In this document: positions 54,932 through 64,000 of the stretch, piece after piece
Position numbering within the stretch: the first letter of the stretch is position 1
Layout of the letters: every line of letters begins with the position of its first letter
Assembly (NCBI RefSeq): GCF_028640845.1
Contig: NC_080539.1
Location: 105,860,554 to 105,924,553 of the forward strand
Origin: Ahaetulla prasina
Taxonomy: Eukaryota > Chordata > Lepidosauria > Squamata > Colubridae
Direction: 5' to 3'
Length of the DNA: 64,000 nt
Translations under genes and position numbers: made by a program
The notes under the pieces: generated by a model
The model's input: the letters and a program-made list of their open reading frames with translations, nothing else
Databases searched by the model: none
What the model was told of the DNA's origin: nothing

Positions 54932-55825
54932 TTTGTGCAGCTTTCTGAGATTTGGGGTGTTTCTGTAGTGTTTCACTCTAACTACACAAACACAAAAAAT
55001 CTCAAAAAGCTGTATATGGCATTTTGTGAGTATGAGTTGTGTGTGTGTAAAATGTGAAAGTTGGTTTTTGAGCTTTTTGTGGCTGTGTGAAATGTGAAGT
55101 GTGAAGTATGAAGTGCAGCTGCTTTTACATTGTGTGTGAGTCAGTTGTGTTGTGTTGTGTTGTGTGTGTGTGTGTAAAGTGTGAAAGTTGGTTTTTGATA
55201 CCTCTTATTGTTTTTTATACTTTGTTTATTATTTTTATTATTTATTGTTATTGGCCATGCCCACTCAGTCATCTGACCACCAATCCACGCCCACCAATTA
55301 AGCCACGCCCACAGAACCGGTAGGGAAAATTTTTAGATTTCACCCCTGCTCTTGCCTTTTATTTTTGGACTGATGTTTTTATTGTTGTAGCTATGTTAGA
55401 GCCCGTAGCACACACTGATTGAAAACTTTTCTCTTCAGGCATAGGGAGAGATTGTTCTTGAAAATTATGGATCAACTGAATTTTCTTGGGAGAATTTTGC
55501 AGTCATAATGAAGAAAAAATGATGATAAATTTATGCCTTTCATGTTGAACTGCAATATGGATAGAACTAGATACATAATTTCTTTTAAATCCATGTCCCT
55601 TTAAGTTTTTTCCCCTTCCTCGAATAAAGAAAAATAAGTTTCAATTTTCCATGTTTATGAAAAAAATGTGACAAAGTTTAAGAACAGTAAAGGTGCCTAG
55701 AAATATGAATGTGTGTATGTTACCATCAATGCAGGAAATTAGAATTTTTATAGAATGCCTAGGAAATTTATGGATTGCCAAAAATGGAACATCAAAATAT
55801 GAAACACTTAATATTTCACACATTT

Positions 55826-57027
55826 CTTTCTGTGCCAACTCAGAAAGCTCAAACTGCCCAAGGAGCTGCTGATACAGTTCTACAGAGGAATTATTGAGTT
55901 TGTCATCTGCACCTTTATAACTGTCTGGTTTCGTTCTGCAACCCAACTCATATACTGCACGAGTTAAAAAGAGGGCTGTGAAAATATTTACAGACCCCTC
56001 ACATCCTGGACATAAACTGTTTCAACTCCTACCCTCAAAACGATGCAACAGAGCACAGCACATCAGAACAATTAGACACAAGAACAGTTTCTTCCTGAAC
56101 ACCATCACTCTGCTAAACAAATAATTCCCCCAACACTTTCATACTATTTACTAAATCTGCACTACTAATCTTCTCATCGTTCCTGTCACCCATCTCCTTC
56201 CACTTATGACTGTCACTGTTGTGACTCCGGCCCTCGAGCCTGTTCCCATGAACGAGAGTGACTCAGAAAGTGAGGGAGAGGAGCCAGCAAGGCCTCCCTC
56301 ACCAGGATCTTCCTCGCTGGCACCGCCCCAAGTTCCAGCTGCAGGCCAGGAGAAGGAGCTGACAAGGCCTCCCTCTCCCACACCCTCCTCCTCCTCCCTG
56401 GCAACGCCTCAAGTCCCAGCTGCTGACGATCAATCCTGGTGGATCCAAGGCAGCAATGTAAGGATAAGCGTGCGCAGCAGAGGAAAATGTGTGGCAGGCT
56501 CAGAGATTGCTGAGTCACTGAGCCACATCCCACAGGGTATAAAAGTGGGTGGAGTTGCCATGTGGCCCTTGTGATGGACAAAAAAGCTACCAAGGGTGCA
56601 CTGCAGCTCGGTTGTTGGAGGGTTAACAGACTTTGTCAGTGAGTTTTGGCAACGGATCTTGGACACAAGATAACGGACTCAAAACTTGGCAGGCCTTTGC
56701 ACGGTCACTGCCAAGTATTTCCTCAGCTGAAGAAAACCAGGTCTGTAGCAAATAAAAAGACTGGGAGACACGCGTCTTGCATTTGCTCTTTGAAGTGGGG
56801 AGGGAGAACAGAACAGTAACTTTGTCGCTTGTATCCTTACGATTTATATTGATATTGTTTCCTGATTGCTTATTTGTACCCTACAACTATCATTAAGTAT
56901 TGTACCTTATGATACTAACGTATCTTTTCTTTTATGTACACTGAGAGTATATGCACCAAGACAAAATCCTTGTGTGTCCAATCACACTTGGCCAATAAAA
57001 ATTATTCTATTCTATTCTATTTCCTCG
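55826..57027 (+). mobile_element. AATAG-tailed LINE 3' end, split by a solo LTR
   Basis: Degraded C-terminal coding (KLKLPKELL, KLFQLLPSKR regions, several frame breaks) at 55826-56216, interrupted by the LTR at 56217-56815, then the 3' UTR (56821-57000) and TTCTA repeats to 57027. Older than the copy at 52.7-54.1 kb. Confidence 0.8.
56217..56815 (+). mobile_element. Solo LTR (TGTTGTG family)
   Basis: 599 bp, TGTTGTGACTCC start and GAACAGAACA end. 5-bp duplication GTCAC/GTAAC (4 of 5). TATA-like GGGTATAAAAGTGG near 56536. The U3-side frame is acidic and proline-rich (NESDSESEGEEP, PPSPTPSSSS). Close sibling of the LTR at 47998-48598. Confidence 0.82.
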
Positions 57028-57239
57028 GCATTCTATGCAATGCCAAAAGACAAACTGGCGAAGTATAAAACACTCCTGCTAAAATGCAGTCCTACTAGCC
57101 TTCCTTGTTCTGACCAATAGCTCAATACTGGTCTTTTCCCCCTTGTTTTTTCAGTAAGAAAGTCTTGTATTTTATTTTGCATTTTTTTTCTTTCATTTTC
57201 ATACACATCTTTTCAATAAAAGGTTAAGAAGACATTTTT

Positions 57240-57500
57240 TTAAAGAGGGTATTAGACCACCATTTGTCCAAAATGGGATAAAATCTCCTGCTTGAGCAGG
57301 GGTGTGTGTGGACTAGAACAGGGGTCTCCAACCTCGGTCCCTTTAAGACTTGTGGACTTCAACTCCCAGAGTCCCTCAGCCAGCAAAGCTGGCTGAGGAA
57401 CTCTGGGAGTTGAAGCCCACAAGTCTTAAAGGGACCGAGGTTGGAGATCCCTGGACTAAAAGACTTCCAAGTTCTCTTCCAACTCTGTTATCCTGTTATT
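57240..57500 (+). mobile_element. CR1 3' end interrupted by a foldback MITE
   Basis: CR1 sequence TCTCCTGCTTGAGCAGGGGT before, and AGACTTCCAAGTTCTCTTCC, AACTCTGTTATCCTG after, the insertion at 57319-57453. Confidence 0.7.
57319..57453. mobile_element. Foldback hAT MITE, 135 bp (AACTCCCAGA family)
   Basis: The two arms are almost perfectly complementary over about 60 bp each (CAGGGGTCTCCAACCTCGGT at the left, ACCGAGGTTGGAGATCCCTG at the right) around CAGCCAGCAAAGCTGGCTG. 8-bp duplication GACTAGAA/GACTAAAA (7 of 8), so hAT-type. An RNA copy would form a long hairpin. Confidence 0.88.
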
Positions 57501-57647
57501 CTTATAATAGTAAGATTATTCTTACAATAATCTTTCCACCTTTATTTCTTACATAATGTTCATCCATAATAGGATAAGTTAGCAATGCATTAAATAAATT
57601 AGGAACAAGATTGGAAAGCCTCAATAACCTGTTGGTACACAGGTAGT

Positions 57648-58090
57648 CTTCAAGTTACAACAGTTCATTTAGTGACCATTCAAAGTTACAATGGCACTGG
57701 AAAAAGTGACTAAATATTTACGACCGTTGCTTTGACCGTGATCAAAATTCAGACAACTGACTCATATTTATGATGGTTGCAGCGTCCCAGGATCATATGA
57801 TCCCCTTTTGAGACCTTCTGACAAGCAAAGTCAATGGGGAAGCTAGATTTACTTAACAACCGTGTTAGTTGTTTTTTTTTTGTTTACATTTATATCCCGC
57901 CCTTCTCCGAAGACTCAGGGCGGCTTACAGTGTGTAAGGCAATAGTCTCATCCTATTAGTGACTTAACAACTGCAGCAATTCAGTTAACTGTGTCAAGAA
58001 AGGGTGTAAAATGGGGCAAAACTCACTTAGTAATGGTCTCCCTTAGCAACAGAAATTTTGGGCTCAGTTGTGGTCCTAAGCCAAAAATTA
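57648..58090. mobile_element. TIR element of the ACTTACGACC family, with an L2 3' scrap
   Basis: ACAGGTAGTCTTCAAGTTAC start, GATCAAAATTCAGACAACTG interior, and an end near GTGGTCCTAAGC. About 57889-57945 is an inserted L2 3' end (CCGCCCTTCTCCGAAGACTC). Confidence 0.65.
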
Positions 58091-58235
58091 TTCGCATAAC
58101 ATTTCTAAATGCATTAGGAAGAAAATCCCAACACGATGACTGAAATCTGCTTCTTGTTGTTATCAGTCTGCCATCTGGTGGCCAACATGAAAACTGTAAC
58201 CGTGTCTATGTAGCTGTTCAAGAACAAATGTGCTT

Positions 58236-58588
58236 AGGTAAAGGCTCCCCTCACACATAAGTGCTAGTCATTGCCGACTCTAGGGGGCGGTGCTCATCTC
58301 CGTTTCAAAGCCAAAGAGCCAGCGCTGTCCAAAGACAATTCCGTGGTCATGTGGCCAGCATGACTAAACACCAAAAGCGCATGGAACACTGTTACCTTCC
58401 CACCAGAGGTGGTCCCTATTTTTCTACTTGCATTTTTTACGTGCTTTCAAACTGCTAGGTTGGCAGAAGCTGGGACAAATAAAGGGAGCTCTCCCTGTTA
58501 CACGGCAGCACTAGGGATTCAAACTGCTAAACTGCCGACCTTTCGATCAACAAGCTCAGCGTCTTAGCCACTGAGTCACTGTGTCCCT
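58236..58588 (-). mobile_element. Sauria-type tRNA-derived SINE
   Basis: Full-length reverse-strand copy with AGGTAAAGGCTCCCC tail side, CGTTTCAAAGCCAAAGAGCC, and GACCTTTCGATCAACAAGCT to GCCACTGAGTCACTG at the tRNA-like head. Confidence 0.85.
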
Positions 58589-58904
58589 TTAACATGCTTA
58601 ATAGGGTCTAAATATCAGTTTATATAAATGCATTTACTTATGTACTTACTTAAAAATATTTGCCTGCCAGTATTTAAATTGTAGGAATTCAGATTTAATA
58701 ATATAAAAACCAAACTATTAAAACATAATACTATAAAAACAAAAACAATTACAATAGCTGTCTTCAACTAATCTTCAGATATTTTAGAGTTCATCCCATC
58801 ATAGTTTTCAAAGCCAATGTCTTTTTTTTTACCTAAGAATGCAAAAAGCACTATTTGATTTTTGCAAAGGTTGTGGACTCCCAGGCTCAGAAGGCCCTAT
58901 ATGA

Positions 58905-59700
58905 AGTGTATTATCTCCACCTTTTGCAGTCAGAATTCAGGAGAGACTTATTGTATTAAGACAGCATTGTTGATACTTGTGGATGACATTTGGAGGGCTC
59001 AGGATGGGAGTGGTCTGTCCCTTTCTGGACTCTCTGCAGCTTTCAGTACCATCAACCATGCAATCTTGCTGCAGCAGCTCTGGAGGTTGGGAGTATGAGG
59101 CACTGGATGGGGAGAAACCAGCTCAAGTCAACCATTGCAAGATAGTGTGGTTGTGGGCCTTGCCCTACTTCGCCAAGTCAGGATAGGTGATGACCTCTAA
59201 CTCTTGTTTGGAGTGACACTAACACCCTCCCCCCTGGACAGAACTGTGTAATTTGGGAGTCGCTCTGTACTCATGGCTCCTGCCAGAACAGCAGTTAGCA
59301 GCGTAGCCAAGAGGACTTTTGCACAAATTCATCTTAATGTGTTCACTGCAGCTATTCCTGGATCACTTTGCTCATGGTTGCTCATGCCTTTAGTCACTTT
59401 CCGATTGGATTACTGCAGAGTGCTCTATGTGGGCCTACTCTTGAAGACCATCCAGAAGCTGGAACGGATACATAATGCAGCAGCATGTGACTTTTGGGGG
59501 TGCCCCTCAGTTTGCCAGAGCTGCCCCACTGTAACATGAGCTAAACTGGCTCCCAGTTTGCTTTCTGAGTTCAATACAAGATTGGTAATTGTCCTTAAAG
59601 CTCTACATGACACAGGGGCAGATTATTTAAAGGACTGTAAATAAGGTGAGCACATTCAAGGTCTCTTGTCTTAAACGGTGTCCTCTGATCGGACTTTGGA
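58905..59700 (+). mobile_element. Old L2 LINE remnant
   Basis: Broken frames still show L2 RT features: LILVDDIWRAQDGSG, LSAAFSTINHAILLQQL, then downstream FRLDYCRVLYVGLLLKTIQK and ERIHNAAACD-like sequence. There are many indels, including a missing catalytic segment. Confidence 0.7.
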
Positions 59701-59849
59701 GGCTCATTTTCTCTACAACTACTGAGATCCTTGGGAACAGCTACTCACCTGAGATTTGAAGGCCCCCCTCCATGGTCTGATGTCAGACCCCTTTCAACTT
59801 CCAGAAGGTTGCGAAGACATGGTTCACACACACCCCCAGCCTCCCCAAG

Positions 59850-60156
59850 CAGGGATGAAATGCAAAATTTGTTACTACCCGTTCTGTGGGTGTGGCTTGG
59901 TGATGGGGGGGTAATGTGACTGGGTGGGTGTGGTCAACTTTTTTTTTTAATTTTTAAAAGCATTTTTCTACAACCTCTTCGGCTGAAGAGAAAAAATATT
60001 TTTAAAAGTAAAAAAAACAACCTCTGATGATCGCGCGGCTCAGCTGGGCATGGGGGGGAGGGCGGCAGGGATTATTGCTACCGGTTCTCCGAACTACCCG
60101 CCGCCATCACTACCAGATCGAGTGATCTGGTCTGAACCGGGAGCACTTCACCCCTG
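59850..60156. mobile_element. hAT non-autonomous transposon (GGTTC-rich family, copy 15)
   Basis: CAGGGATGAAATGCAAAAT start and GGGAGCACTTCACCCCTG end. Duplication TCCCCAAG/CCCCCAAG (7 of 8). An internal inverted repeat surrounds CTCTTCGGCTGAAGAG. Confidence 0.85.
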
Positions 60157-60387
60157 CCCCCAAGCATTGGGCTAGGGGTTGTGGTTGAGTCTAAAAATTA
60201 ATAGTTTGGTTGGTCCGGCCTTTGGTAAGAAAGGTTTTCTTTTAATTTTATTTTTATTGGTTATTATGAGCTGCCTAAGATCACTGTATGAGATATAAGG
60301 ACTTGTAAGTTATTCAAATAAATTAAATAAATATTAAAACCAACAGTAGCTAACAGAGCAGCTACAACAAATGCAACAAGGCAATAA

Positions 60388-60432
60388 ATCAGGGGTTGGA
60401 CTAGAAGGCCTCCAAAGTCCCTTCCAATTCTG
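60388..60432 (+). mobile_element. CR1 3' tail scrap
   Basis: CAGGGGTTGGACTAGAAGGC followed by CCCTTCCAATTCTGTTG. Tail only. Confidence 0.6.
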
Positions 60433-60890
60433 TTGTTGTTATTATTGTTATTAAATAACTTCTAAGAGACTTGGAGATGATTGAAGTTGTAATGGGGCAC
60501 ATCTGATTGTGTGATTGTCCTCCCAGTCGGATATGGACAAATGGAGGATGCGGTCGTGTACAGGTCGTCCTCGATTTACAACAGTTCCATTTAGTGACTG
60601 TTCAAATTTACAGTGACCCTGAAAAAAGTGACTTATGACCGTTTTTCACACTTATGACCCTTGTGACATCCCCACAGTCATGTGATCAAAATTCAGACAC
60701 TTGGCAATAGACTCGAAAACAGATGTATTATTTGTCTCAGTTGCTGGTGATCCTGGAATTTAAAAACACATGTAAAAAAAAAACCGAGAGTGCACCAACT
60801 ACGGGAAGTTGGTTTTTTCACACTTATGACCGTTGCGACAACCCCATAATCATATGATCAAAATTCAGACATTTGGCAGTTGACTCATAT

Positions 60891-61412
60891 TGTCGTGTCC
60901 CACTCCTCCGCTGACGGCCGGGTCAGGGAAATCCGAATCAGGCTTGCCTCTGCAGCTCTGCCCAAAGTCCTAGCAAAGTCCTCAGAGCAGGCAGGAGACC
61001 AGGAAGTGACTTCAGCAAGATAAGTTCGACTTTTGCCTGACTCAGAGACTGCCAGAAAGTAGATCCTTTATATAGGCCATGGGGTGTGGCTCCATGACTC
61101 AGCACTCATTAAGGCCTGCCCCTCCCTTCCTTCTGTTGCCTCCGCCTATCCAATCTTCTGATGCGAGGGTCACTCCAATCAGCTGTTGTTGGGGGTAAAC
61201 CCTCCTCAGGCTCACCTGCTGTGGAGGAGGGGGAGGGGTCTAGCTGCTCCGTTTGCCTGGGCATGGAGTCAGGGCTGGGGCAGGGAGATGCTCCTTCTTC
61301 TGCAGTTTGTCTGGGCATGGAGCCAGGACTGGGGCTGGGAGGCATACATTCCTCCGTGTTCGGGAGCAGATAAGAAGGCCCCGGCTGCTCTGAGGGCGGG
61401 CAAGACACAACA
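60891..61412 (-). mobile_element. Solo LTR (TGTTGTGTC family)
   Basis: 522 bp with TGTCGTGTCCC / GACACAACA ends and a perfect 5-bp duplication CATAT (60886-60890, 61413-61417). On the minus strand the frame from the LTR start is open for about 100 codons and Pro/Ser-rich (PPSPSPGSMPRQTAEEG, PCPSPDSMPRQTE, an internal repeat). A TATATAG box lies near 61071. Confidence 0.85.
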
Positions 61413-61849
61413 CATATTTACAATGGTTGCAGTGTCCCAAAGTCATGGATTGTATAGTTTTATTATTAATTTTAAACGGGGTTTTAATTTCTATATATTT
61501 TAAAATTTTAGGCAAAGTATAATAAGTTTTTTAATTTTGCATTTTATAGATTATTGTCTTGTCTGTTTTTATCTGCCTGTACACCGCCCTGAGTCCTTTG
61601 GGAGAAGGGCGGTATAAAAATTAAATAAATGAAATAAATGAATGAATGCTCCGTTTGCCTGGGCATGGAGTCAGGGCTGGGGCAGGGAGATGCTCCTTCT
61701 TCTGCAGTTTTTCTGGGCATGGAGCCAGGACTGGGGCTGGGAGGCATACATTCCTCCGTGTTCGGGAGCAGATAAGAAGGCCCCGGCTGCTCTGAGGGCG
61801 GGCAAGACACAACACATATTTACAACGGTTGCAGTGTCCCAAAGTCATG
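61245..61849. repeat. 203-bp direct repeats flanking an L2 fragment
   Basis: 61245-61447 and 61647-61849 are the same 203 bp, with two differences noticed. They contain the end of the solo LTR plus 35 bp of the TIR element. Between them lies exactly one L2 3' fragment. Best read as an unusually long target-site duplication. Confidence 0.85.
61448..61646 (+). mobile_element. L2 LINE 3' UTR fragment
   Basis: 199 bp, 5' truncated, ending in the L2 motif CACCGCCCTGAGTCCTTTGG / GAGAAGGGCGGTATAAAAAT and an AAATG-type tail. Flanked by the 203-bp direct repeats. Confidence 0.85.
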
Positions 61850-62154
61850 TGAAACCCTTTTCTCACCTTCTGACTAGCGATGTGAACGGAGAAGCCAGAT
61901 ACATTGAACAACCGTTTTACTAACTTAACAACTGCAGTGAGAAAAATAGTAAAATGGGCCCAAACTCACTCAACTGTCTCTCTTAGCAGCGTGAATTTTT
62001 GGGCTCAGTTGTGGTGGTAAGTTACTTATACTCTTATTTTCATGGATCTAAAATTCACTGTGGGGGAACCAGGATGTGAGAAAAGGAAGCCTGCCCCATG
62101 GAACTCACTAAAAATGTTATAATGCATATGGCAAGGGATTCAATGGACTGATAT

Positions 62155-62356
62155 TAGGGGTGAAATCCAGCAGGTTCTGATAGGTTCTGGAGAATCGGTA
62201 GCAGAAATTTTGAGTAGTTTGGAGAATCGGTAAATACCACCTCTGGCTGGCTGCAAAGTGGGGTGGGAATGGAGATTTTGCAACATCCTTCCCCTGCCGT
62301 GCCAACAAGCCACACCCAAAGAACTAGTAGGAAAAAAAAATTGGATTTCACCCCTG
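62155..62356. mobile_element. hAT non-autonomous transposon (GGTTC-rich family, copy 16)
   Basis: Start TAGGGGTGAAATCC (first base substituted) and end TTGGATTTCACCCCTG. Duplication ACTGATAT/GCTGATAT (7 of 8). Similar to copies 2 and 12. Confidence 0.85.
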
Positions 62357-62598
62357 GCTGATATATACCACACAACATGGTAAAACCATTATTGGCTTAT
62401 TGAATAAAGTTTTAAGTGTGCATATTGTTCTGACATTTAGAGGTGCGTAGCATTTTGGAGAGCAGCCAAACAACAACAACACCCCGCTCTGTTCTTTTAC
62501 AATATACAATTATTCACAAGGAAAAAAGGAAGGGAAGGTTCAGTTCAAGTAACATACTCTTAACTGTTTGGTTTGTATTACCTTTCGCTAGTGTCATG

Positions 62599-62603
<5 letters not shown>

Positions 62604-62679
<76 letters not shown>
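62604..62679. repeat. (GT)n(GA)n microsatellite
   Basis: About 23 TG units followed by about 15 GA units. Can form Z-DNA or H-DNA in principle. Directly adjacent to the foldback MITE. Confidence 0.9.
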
Positions 62680-62683
<4 letters not shown>

Positions 62684-62687
62684 AAAG

Positions 62688-62822
62688 CAGGGCTCTCCAA
62701 CCTTGGCAACTTTAAGCCTGGAGGACTTCAACTCCCAGAATTCCCCAGCCAGCAAAGTTGGCTGGGGCACTCTGGGAGTTGAAGTCCTCCAGGCTTAAAG
62801 TTGCCAAGGTTGGAGACCTCTG
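62688..62822. mobile_element. Foldback hAT MITE, 135 bp (AACTCCCAGA family)
   Basis: CAGGGCTCTCCAACCTTGGC at the left and GCCAAGGTTGGAGACCTCTG at the right, nearly perfect arms. Duplication GTTTAAAG/CTTTAAAG (7 of 8). Same length as the copy at 57319-57453. Confidence 0.88.
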
Positions 62823-62939
62823 CTTTAAAGGATCAGGCAGTTAAAAGATATTTTGTGGCAAATTGATTTCCGGGGACACAGTTTTAGTTGCCTCCACCGC
62901 CTTTTTTTCACACACGAGCCTGGTGGTTCGTTGTTGTTG

Positions 62940-63900
62940 TTGTTGTAGCTGTAGTTGATTGGGACAGAATCCCCGGCCAGCCAGGGGGGGGGAAAACACG
63001 TGTGCGCAAGACTCGTAACCGACCCACGCGTGTCTACAGTCTCCCCATCTCAGGTTGGGCCGACCGAAATCTCAGCTGTCAAGCGTCTTTTGGAAACGAG
63101 GCGGGGCCTGCCTCGGTTTTCTTCTCCTCCTTTTCCGGGAATAGCTCCTGCTGCAGTAAACGGGGTTGGGTTGAAGGGAGGGGCCATCTCCGGCGGATCA
63201 GCTGAGCGCTCGGACGATCCAAGTCCGGAACCCTGACAGCTGGCTGGCCCCGTCTGCGTCCACCCCCGGGACGCGCCGAGTGGCCAAATCTGCGAGCTTG
63301 GTGGGGGGTAAGAAGCGTCTGGATGAGGGGGGGGGGTGTCCTGCTTCGGGGCTGCCCCTGTTCCCTCGCGGGCTGTGTGCGTGGCATAGCTCAGGTGGAC
63401 CGCCGCCCCGCTGCAATCCCAAGGGAAGGATTGGGGGAACCGTGGGGAGTGGGGCTGACACTCTTTGGTGGATGGGGGGGGGGCAAGATAAGCGAAGACT
63501 CGCTGGGCCCAATTTCCCAGCTGAACACTGAGGCTGCTACGCTGGCTGGTAGTTCCGCATTTCTCCCCACCCCTACATTGGGGGAGCCGCAGGTTAATTT
63601 GCGCCCGCAGCTCTCCTCCTGCTTCAAGTAGCCCCCTGCGCCTCGCCGATCCTGACCCTTGGATACGTTTGCTCCTGCGCTTTTCCTCGGGGTTATCCTA
63701 CAAGCGGGCGAAGTCTCTCTCTCTTTCTCTCTCTCTGCCTGGCCTCCCCTGCTTTTCCTGCCCTTGGTTTCCTGATGCGGTGGAATTTCGCCTCCCTTTC
63801 CTGCTGAGCGGGAGAGCCAGCTCTGCGCTGCCGAGACGGGTTTTTTTTGTGTTGTTGTTTTTGCAGCATCCCTGGCAAGGCGAAGAGCGAAGGTGATTAA
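62940..63900 (+). promoter_or_regulatory. CpG island, probable promoter of the next gene (STX7 by synteny)
   Basis: GC- and CpG-rich sequence in an otherwise AT-rich, CpG-poor window. A GC box (AGGCGGGGCC, 63099-63108) and ETS-like CCGGAA (63225-63230) are visible, with no TATA box. In mammals STX7 starts next to the TAAR cluster and reads away from it in the TAAR1/2/5 direction, which predicts a plus-strand STX7 promoter here. STX7 exon 1 is non-coding in mammals, so coding sequence is not expected in the window. Assignment is by gene order only. Confidence 0.6.
63230..63307 (+). other. Candidate first exon end with splice donor
   Basis: A strong donor-like sequence (GGGGGTAAGAAG, GT at 63308-63309) lies in the CpG island and could end a non-coding first exon. 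The exon start is undefined. The interval given is only the part nearest the donor. Confidence 0.3.
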
Positions 63901-63928
63901 TTGCGGGGGTGCCTTGTGCCGGCGGACT

Positions 63929-64000
63929 ATGGAGGAGGCCCGTGTGGTTGACAGCCAGGCAGGGGAAATGAGCCCCATCCTTTTTCTGGCTTTTGCTCAG
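63929..64000 (+). other. Open frame running off the window end
   Basis: ATG at 63929 opens a frame (MEEARVVDSQAGEMSPILFL...) that is still open at the window edge after 24 codons. I do not recognise it. It may be chance sequence in a GC-rich first intron or the start of a coding exon. Confidence 0.2.

Larger units (their letters stand above)
54187..55348. mobile_element. hAT transposon, 1162-bp copy with internal tandem repeats (GGTTC-rich family, copy 14)
   Basis: CAGGGGTGAAATGCTCCCGG start and TTTAGATTTCACCCCTG end. Duplication CTCTCGCC/CTCTTGCC (54179-54186, 55349-55356; 7 of 8). The right part is the reverse of the left part of copy 10. The interior has three tandem units of about 85-96 bp, a half foldback MITE (about 54848-54888), an AAAAT microsatellite (54888-54931) and GT-rich sequence. 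No transposase frame, so it is a bloated non-autonomous copy, not a master element. Confidence 0.8.
60560..62030. mobile_element. TIR element of the ACTTACGACC family carrying LTR and L2 insertions
   Basis: Left part 60560-60890 (ACAGGTCGTCCTCGATTTAC, then two GATCAAAATTCAGACA blocks separated by about 120 bp of other sequence). Middle scrap 61413-61447. Right part from 61813 (ending TTGTGGTGGTAAG). Interrupted by a solo LTR and then by an L2 fragment with a very long target duplication. Confidence 0.6.

Noticed and set aside
58862..59539. Short frames suggesting a split host gene
   Set aside because: Residual similarity is to L2 reverse transcriptase, with many indels.
45252..62900. Possible extra TAAR genes or pseudogenes between TAAR5 and the CpG island
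   Set aside because: No TM3 aspartate motif, DRY/DRF/DRH box or TM7 TAAR signature was recognised in any frame. The region is mostly transposons.

Overview
ORGANISM AND SETTING. This is vertebrate nuclear DNA, almost certainly from an advanced (colubroid) snake. Three intact intronless trace amine-associated receptor (TAAR) genes lie in a background of squamate repeats: CR1 and L2 LINEs, LINE 3' ends that run into (AATAG)n microsatellites (a signature I recall from the snake-genome literature), Sauria-type tRNA SINEs, many short hAT transposons, solo LTRs and one full-length Ty3/Gypsy element. No bacterial, plasmid or phage sequence is visible. There is no operon, CRISPR array, rRNA gene or functional tRNA gene. 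|| LAYOUT. 1-16 kb: AT-rich intergenic DNA with hAT copies, a nested CR1 / solo LTR / LINE stack (3.4-4.25 kb), an (AATAG)n-tailed LINE (5.9-6.7 kb) and SINEs. 16.2-17.2 kb: TAAR1 (+), with a hAT element inserted 2 bp after its stop codon. 17.5-33 kb: intergenic; holds CR1, a solo LTR (22.0-22.6 kb) and a 5.6-kb Ty3/Gypsy element on the minus strand (24.54-30.10 kb) with identical LTRs, broken coding regions and about 103 perfect copies of an 11-bp unit next to its polypurine tract. 33.2-34.2 kb: TAAR2 (+). 35-41 kb: solo LTR, SINE, an L2 with a 609-codon open frame, and a CR1-like LINE. 44.2-45.25 kb: TAAR5 (+). 45.3-62.9 kb: repeat-dense, no gene recognised, including an L2 fragment flanked by 203-bp direct repeats. 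62.9-63.9 kb: a CpG island, probably the promoter of the next gene. || HOW IT FITS TOGETHER. TAAR1-TAAR2-TAAR5 in one orientation is the compact set known from sauropsids. In mammals STX7 lies beyond the TAAR cluster and its promoter faces the cluster, so the terminal CpG island is best explained as the STX7 5' end. That is an inference from gene order; no STX7 coding sequence is in the window. The receptors are single-exon G-protein-coupled receptors for amines. TAAR1 is broadly expressed in mammals and TAAR2/TAAR5 are olfactory. I see no evidence of an undescribed multi-gene system. The novelty is in the transposon biology and in how repeats abut the receptor coding ends.
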